42,302 nt of DNA, taken from positions 1-42,302 of the forward strand of contig CANQYB010000008.1 in NCBI GenBank assembly GCA_947627975.1, read 5' to 3'. Numbering within the stretch: position 1 is the stretch's first letter; each line of letters begins with the position of its first letter. Under the pieces are notes generated by a model. The model was not told the DNA's origin, ran no database searches, and saw only the letters and a program-made list of their open reading frames with translations. The DNA comes from an uncultured Bacilli bacterium. GTDB lineage: Bacteria; Bacillota_I; Bacilli_A; RF39; UBA660. Positions 37,285 through 42,302 of the stretch are shown here, in pieces. Position numbers and translations under genes: made by a program.

Positions 37285-38493
37285 ATGGAAAATTTAGATA
37301 ATAAAAATCAATTAATTGCAGTAAAAAAAGTTTTAGAAGAACTAAAAAAAGCAGAAAAAATTGTAAAAAGTTGGAATACTAGTTGGTATGAACAATTATT
37401 AAATGCCCATTGTTTGCCACTGCATTATGAATTTGGAGAAGCAAATGTATGGGAATTGGAAAGAAAATATGCTCCAAGATATAAATTAGCAAACGCATTT
37501 TATTCTGAAGATAGTATAGGAATACCTCTTACTAAAGAAACATTAGTTTATAAATCTTTATATGGAGAAAAATCTGAAAGTTTGGAAGTGGAATTTGGAA
37601 GAATTGATTGGATGGATATGAGAACACATAAATCAACGAGGCATTTTTCTTTTTATAATAATGGTATTATTGAATTTTCTAAAACTGTTAATACTGGAAA
37701 AAGATTAACATTAAAAAATCCCCAAAAAATCTATTATAATACTTCTTTTAATGTGTTATCAGATGATTTTGATATTACTATTAATCTTGAACAATTAACT
37801 GATGCTTTTATGAAAAAACATAAATATGATGATTTTCAACTTAAATTAAATAATAATATATTAATAGAAAAATTTAATGATATTGAAATAATGCGAGATT
37901 TAAGTACTGGATTAAGATTAATAAGAATTATAAAAAAATATGATAAAAATAGTATACAAAATAATACTTCAGTAGTATTTGAAGCAATATTAAATCCAAA
38001 TGATAGTTTGGAACATGGGAAAATTGTAATGGAAACTCACAAAGGAAATGGTAAAATAAACGGTACCTATAGATTTGATGCCAGTAGAAAAAATGGTATT
38101 CAAGCAAACTTTTATTCTCGAAAAGGCAAAAAAGTGGATTTAACTAAAAATCAATCATTATTAAAAAATGCAAATGAACTATTATTACCAAATATTAGTG
38201 AACAAAAATTTAGCAATAATATAGTCCAAAATTTTGCTAATTCTACACAGGTGGCAATACTTAAAAATTTGAATGAAAAAACTATAAAATTTGACAGTTC
38301 TGATTTTAATATGGAAGCAATAAAAAAAGCAGAAAAACAAGTAATAGAAATAGTCAAAAATATCAAAGGAGAATTACCTTTACCTGGTTTAATAGAAAGA
38401 ATCGATAAATGTTTAAAATTAATAAATAAAAAACAAAATCAGCAAATTGATGATAAAAATAATTGTAATGTATTAAAATTACATATGAATTAA
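37285..38493 (+). CDS. Hypothetical protein
   Basis: 402-aa ORF with promoter and SD AAGAAAGGAA; no family recognised. Confidence 0.6.
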   Translation: MENLDNKNQLIAVKKVLEELKKAEKIVKSWNTSWYEQLLNAHCLPLHYEFGEANVWELERKYAPRYKLANAFYSEDSIGIPLTKETLVYKSLYGEKSESLEVEFGRIDWMDMRTHKSTRHFSFYNNGIIEFSKTVNTGKRLTLKNPQKIYYNTSFNVLSDDFDITINLEQLTDAFMKKHKYDDFQLKLNNNILIEKFNDIEIMRDLSTGLRLIRIIKKYDKNSIQNNTSVVFEAILNPNDSLEHGKIVMETHKGNGKINGTYRFDASRKNGIQANFYSRKGKKVDLTKNQSLLKNANELLLPNISEQKFSNNIVQNFANSTQVAILKNLNEKTIKFDSSDFNMEAIKKAEKQVIEIVKNIKGELPLPGLIERIDKCLKLINKKQNQQIDDKNNCNVLKLHMN

Positions 38494-38623
38494 TATTTCC
38501 ATATTTATTTTAGTATAATTTATTAAAATATTTTAAAGTAAATTATATATTTTTAAACTTAATAGAAATATTATTAAACTTAAAGGAGATGTTAATATTA
38601 ATAAAGATTATTTAGAAAATAAT

Positions 38624-39319
38624 TTGATGATTAATTGTGTCAATAAAAATACATATAATTTATTATTTAGTGATTATCATAATCTTCCTCAAATAGATCA
38701 AGGTAGTTATGAAAATGAAATGGCATATTATACAATTGATTATTTTACAAAATTAAAAGAAAAAAATAAAGGTAAAAAAAATTTTTTTAATAATAAATTA
38801 ATTAATTTAAATAAAATTTCATTTAATAAAAAAACTAAACAATATATATATAGAAATAAGAATTTATTAATTACTTTTAATAAACTTTCTGATTGTTTTA
38901 ATGATATGGAAGTAATTAAAGAGTTAACATCAGAAAAAAGATATCATAAATGTCATATAAAATCTGTAAATATTTCTTCAAATTTTAAAAAATCAAAAAT
39001 TGTAACGGGTTATGCTACTATAGGGAATGAAAAATTTTTACATTCTGTTGTAGAATATGAAAGCTATGGACAAAATTTTATACTAGATTGGACAATAAAT
39101 TTAAAAATAACTAAGGAACAATATATTAAATTAACTGATTTTGAAGAAATTACCTCTTTAAATAGCGAAGAAATTTTAGATGAATTAAAAATATTTAATA
39201 GTAATATTAACTTAAAAGTTTTTTTATTATTTAGAGATGAATTAATAAAAGATATGCAAAAAAATTCTCATATTTTTAATATTAATCAAGAAAAAAAATT
39301 AATCAAAAAAAAAAATTAA
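38624..39319 (+). CDS. Putative transglutaminase-like/papain-fold cysteine enzyme (frame may extend to ATT 38597)
   Basis: KCHIKSVNISSNF...KIVTGYATIGNEKFLHSVVEYESYGQNFILDWTINLKITKEQY: Cys-His-Asp arrangement. Confidence 0.5.
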   Translation: MMINCVNKNTYNLLFSDYHNLPQIDQGSYENEMAYYTIDYFTKLKEKNKGKKNFFNNKLINLNKISFNKKTKQYIYRNKNLLITFNKLSDCFNDMEVIKELTSEKRYHKCHIKSVNISSNFKKSKIVTGYATIGNEKFLHSVVEYESYGQNFILDWTINLKITKEQYIKLTDFEEITSLNSEEILDELKIFNSNINLKVFLLFRDELIKDMQKNSHIFNINQEKKLIKKKN

Positions 39320-39324
39320 TAAAT

Positions 39325-39360
39325 AAAGTCTTGTTTATTAGAAACAAGACTTTAATTTTT
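39325..39360. terminator. Bidirectional terminator between convergent genes
   Basis: Perfect 12-bp stem AAAGTCTTGTTT ATTAG AAACAAGACTTT with A/T flanks. Confidence 0.8.
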
Positions 39361-40029
39361 TATATAAACTGATATTTTATTATTTTTATCTATGGTTAGA
39401 AGTGAGATATTTTCTATATTTTTTTTACTTTCTTTTAAGTATTGAGTTAGCCACTTCTTATTTTTATTAGCTTTTTTTAGTTCTAATTCATTTAATACTC
39501 CGTCAACTATTACTAAATAATTTAATGTTTGTTTTGTAATTTTTTTTTGAATATCTTTTTTTAAATCATTACTTGTTATTGGTTGTGATTTTTCTTTTAA
39601 TAAAATTGAAATATCACCAGATGGTTCTAAAATGGCACAATCTAATTCATTAATATCAAAACATCCTTTTAATCGACAATTTTCTAAGACATTAGCAACA
39701 CTTAATTTAGAGATAGCTAAATTTTTATAATTAAAATTATTATTTTCATACAAAACTAATGGATTCCCATTCATTATTTTTTCAATTGTGTGATTATAAT
39801 AAGATAAGTAAGAGATTAAATAACTTATAGCAGCAAAAACTGTTAAAGCTATGATACCATCATAAATTGGTTTATCAATACTTATAATGCTGTCGGCTGC
39901 AATAGAACCAATGGTTATGCCTGATACATAATCATACAGAGTTAAATTTTTTATTTGTTTTTGCCCAAGAAGTTTAACTATTAAAAAAAGTAATATAAAC
40001 ATTATAATAGATCTAAATATAATTTCCAT
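39352..40029 (-). CDS. DUF421 (YetF-like) membrane protein
   Basis: FILLFLIVKLLGQKQIKNLTLYDYVSGITIGSIAADSI; cytoplasmic domain with NGNPLVLYENNNFNYKNLAISKLS. Confidence 0.85.
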   Translation of the reverse strand: MEIIFRSIIMFILLFLIVKLLGQKQIKNLTLYDYVSGITIGSIAADSIISIDKPIYDGIIALTVFAAISYLISYLSYYNHTIEKIMNGNPLVLYENNNFNYKNLAISKLSVANVLENCRLKGCFDINELDCAILEPSGDISILLKEKSQPITSNDLKKDIQKKITKQTLNYLVIVDGVLNELELKKANKNKKWLTQYLKESKKNIENISLLTIDKNNKISVYIKN

Positions 40030-40088
40030 TTATAAAATCACCTAAAATTAATTTAGCCAATTATAATAAATTTATACAATAATTGATT

Positions 40089-41009
40089 TTATCCCATAAT
40101 TTGTCCACCATTATTATGAATTACTTGTCCAGTAACATAACTTGAATCATCGGATGCTAAAAAGACAAATGTTGGAGCAAGTTCATAAGGCATTGCACCC
40201 CTAGCCATTGCTGCATCTGAACCTAAAGAAGGAATTTTTTCACTTTGCCAACATGCTGGTTGTAAGGGAGTCCAAAAAAATCCTGGAGCTATAGCATTTA
40301 CTCTAATGTTTTTAAGAGCTAAATTTCTAGCTAAAGATCTTGTAAAACCAACAATTGCACCTTTTGTTGTTACATAATCAATTAGTTGAGGATCTCCATA
40401 AAAGGTTGTAATAGAAGATAAATTTATAATAGTATCACCAGAATTTAAATAGGGTAATACAGCCTTTGTTAAATAAAACATGCCATAAATATTTACTTTC
40501 ATTGTCCAATCAAATTGTTCATCAGTTATTTCTTCTAATGAATCAGCTTGATATTGTACACCAGCATTATTAACTAAAATATTAATTTTTCCATATCTAT
40601 TTAAAGTTTCATCTACAATTTTTTGACAAAAATCTTTTTTTGTAATATCTCCTTTTATTAAAGTACATTCTCCACCTAACTTTTCAATATAATTTTTTGT
40701 TTCATTAGCATCAATATCTTCATTATAGTATGGTATAACAACTTTAGCACCTTCTTTAACAAATGCAATAGCAGCCGCTTTTCCTAATCCACTATCTCCT
40801 CCTGTAATAATAGCAACTTTATCTTTTAATTTTCCACTTCCTTTATATTTTGGATTATCAAATATTGGTTTTGGAAACATTAAATATTCTAAACCAGGTT
40901 GATTTTTTTGCTCTTGTGGTGGGGCTAAAATTTTATATTTTGTTATTTTTAATCCATATTCCTGATAATATTTATAAAAATCATTTCCAAATTTATAATC
41001 ATATTTCAT
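40089..41009 (-). CDS. Short-chain dehydrogenase/reductase (YhxC/YdaD-like)
   Basis: KVAIITGGDSGLGKAAAIAFVKEGAKV, NILVNNAGVQYQ, YVTTKGAIVGFTRSLA, VTGQVIHNNGGQIMG. Confidence 0.92.
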   Translation of the reverse strand: MKYDYKFGNDFYKYYQEYGLKITKYKILAPPQEQKNQPGLEYLMFPKPIFDNPKYKGSGKLKDKVAIITGGDSGLGKAAAIAFVKEGAKVVIPYYNEDIDANETKNYIEKLGGECTLIKGDITKKDFCQKIVDETLNRYGKINILVNNAGVQYQADSLEEITDEQFDWTMKVNIYGMFYLTKAVLPYLNSGDTIINLSSITTFYGDPQLIDYVTTKGAIVGFTRSLARNLALKNIRVNAIAPGFFWTPLQPACWQSEKIPSLGSDAAMARGAMPYELAPTFVFLASDDSSYVTGQVIHNNGGQIMG

Positions 41010-41143
41010 TAATTACCTCCTTTAAAGTATATGCTTAATAAAATATTCATATAATTGGTTTTAATTATAAAATAAAATGAATTTTTTATTTACCTTGAAT
41101 TACTATAAATTAAAAGATATAATTATAAAAAAGGAAGATATAT

Positions 41144-41458
41144 ATGGATGAAAAAAAATTTAAAATGATAGATGAAGAGTTTGAATGTCAAGTTTGCCAT
41201 AAGTGGGTTAATAAACTAAATTATTCGGCCCGAGATCATTGTCCATATTGTTTAGCGTCAATTCATATAGATATAAATCCAGGAGATAGAAAATGTGATT
41301 GCCATGGAATATTATTGCCAATAGATATAGAAAAGGCGTCTAAAGGAATTTTAAAAATAATATATCAATGTAATAAATGTAAAATGATTAAAAAAAATAA
41401 GGTAGCAATAGATGATAATTATGATGAAATTTTAAAAATAATGTCTAATAAAAAATAA
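41144..41458 (+). CDS. RNHCP-type zinc-ribbon protein
   Basis: FECQVCHKWVNKLNYSARDHCPYCLASIHIDINPGDRKCDCHGILLPI. Confidence 0.8.
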   Translation: MDEKKFKMIDEEFECQVCHKWVNKLNYSARDHCPYCLASIHIDINPGDRKCDCHGILLPIDIEKASKGILKIIYQCNKCKMIKKNKVAIDDNYDEILKIMSNKK

Positions 41459-41543
41459 TTTTGTAAAATTTAAAAAATTTAGGATTTAATTTAATTGATA
41501 ACCATAAACTTAAATGATAAAATAAATTAAAGAGGTGAGAATA

Positions 41544-42197
41544 ATGAGTGATGATTTAAGTAAAGTATTTTCTAAAATATTTATGTGGCTTGGTATTGGA
41601 TTGTTAATAACTTTTGGAACTGGCTATTTTTTATCTATTAATGAACCATTAATGTCAAGTGTTTTATCTTTAGGAATTTTACCAATAATAATTATTGAAA
41701 TTGTAATTTCTTTATTGATGGGATTTAGAATAAAAAAAATGCATCCAATAACTGTTAAAATTTGTTATTTAATATTTTGTATTACAACAGGAATTACTTT
41801 TTCGTCTATTTTTGTAATATTTAAAATGACATCGATAATTTCAGTTTTTGCAATATCTGCTATTATATTCGGTTTACTTGCTTTCTTTGGAATTGTAACA
41901 AAAAAGGATTTAACAAAATTATCAACTATTTTATTTATTGGATTAATAGGATTAATAGTTGGAGAACTTTTAAATTTTTTAATATTTAAAAGTGGAACTA
42001 CTGAAATAATGTTAAGTGCATTGGGAGTTTTAATATTTATTTTATACATTGCATATGATACAAATAATTTAAAAAGATTACTGCCATTTTTAGGTGAGGA
42101 AAAAATATCTGTTTATGGAGCATTTCAATTATATTTAGATTTTATTAACTTATTTATAAGATTACTTGAAATATTTGGTAAAAGAAATGATAATTAA
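41544..42197 (+). CDS. Bax inhibitor-1 family membrane protein
   Basis: MSDDLSKVFSKIFMWLGIGLLITFGTGYFLS...ALGVLIFILYIAYDTNNLKRL; seven hydrophobic segments; ATG 41544 after GAGGTG. Confidence 0.8.
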   Translation: MSDDLSKVFSKIFMWLGIGLLITFGTGYFLSINEPLMSSVLSLGILPIIIIEIVISLLMGFRIKKMHPITVKICYLIFCITTGITFSSIFVIFKMTSIISVFAISAIIFGLLAFFGIVTKKDLTKLSTILFIGLIGLIVGELLNFLIFKSGTTEIMLSALGVLIFILYIAYDTNNLKRLLPFLGEEKISVYGAFQLYLDFINLFIRLLEIFGKRNDN

Positions 42198-42229
42198 AAA
42201 ATAATCATATTTAAATATATGATTATTTC

Positions 42230-42281
42230 AGACTGTTGACAAAGTCGAAAAAATTTTGAATTTTGAAAACAGTCTTTTTAT
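42230..42281 (+). terminator. Rho-independent terminator
   Basis: AGACTGTT ... AACAGTCT followed by TTTTTATTTT. Confidence 0.6.
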
Positions 42282-42302
42282 TTTGAAAAAAATATAATAT
42301 AA

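Noticed and set aside
40850-41038. Plus-strand 62-aa ORF over the SDR gene start
   Set aside because: Antisense to the well-supported SDR coding region
1-42302. CRISPR array, IS element or prophage
   Set aside because: No spaced direct repeats of CRISPR type, no transposase, integrase or phage structural genes seen in the translations

Overview
Very AT-rich window of a Gram-positive, Bacilli- or Mollicutes-related genome (standard stop codons, AAGGAGG-type ribosome sites). The dominant feature is a plus-strand locus at about 3.8-24.36 kb that looks like an unusual Tad-type pilus or surface-assembly system. It contains CpaB, CpaF, TadB, TadC, a TadZ/CpaE-like protein, two Flp-like small pilins, three TadE-like minor pilins and a terminal two-TM VirB2/TrbC-like protein. 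These sit downstream of a duplicated three-gene cassette: two small membrane-anchored Cys-containing ectodomain proteins plus one very large secreted Cys-rich protein (1566 aa and 965 aa). The large proteins share an N-terminal head that may be thioester-domain-like, variable Cys-rich middle repeats and a common C-terminus ending in Y-x-A-W-K. The locus ends at a strong terminator. Flanking genes are a LamG/TasA-like surface protein fragment, a sortase-type surface protein whose promoter spacer contains a G8 tract (possible phase variation), a metallophosphoesterase, a CPBP protease, a hybrid surface protein, Alg14/Alg13-like glycosyltransferase subunits with an XRE regulator, a MacB-like ABC transporter, a type IV prepilin, rnr-smpB-ssrA (tmRNA), an MFS-HAD pair, several orphan ORFs (one NTase-like, one transglutaminase-like), DUF421, SDR, RNHCP and BI-1 genes. 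All homology calls are from reading the proteins, with no database search.
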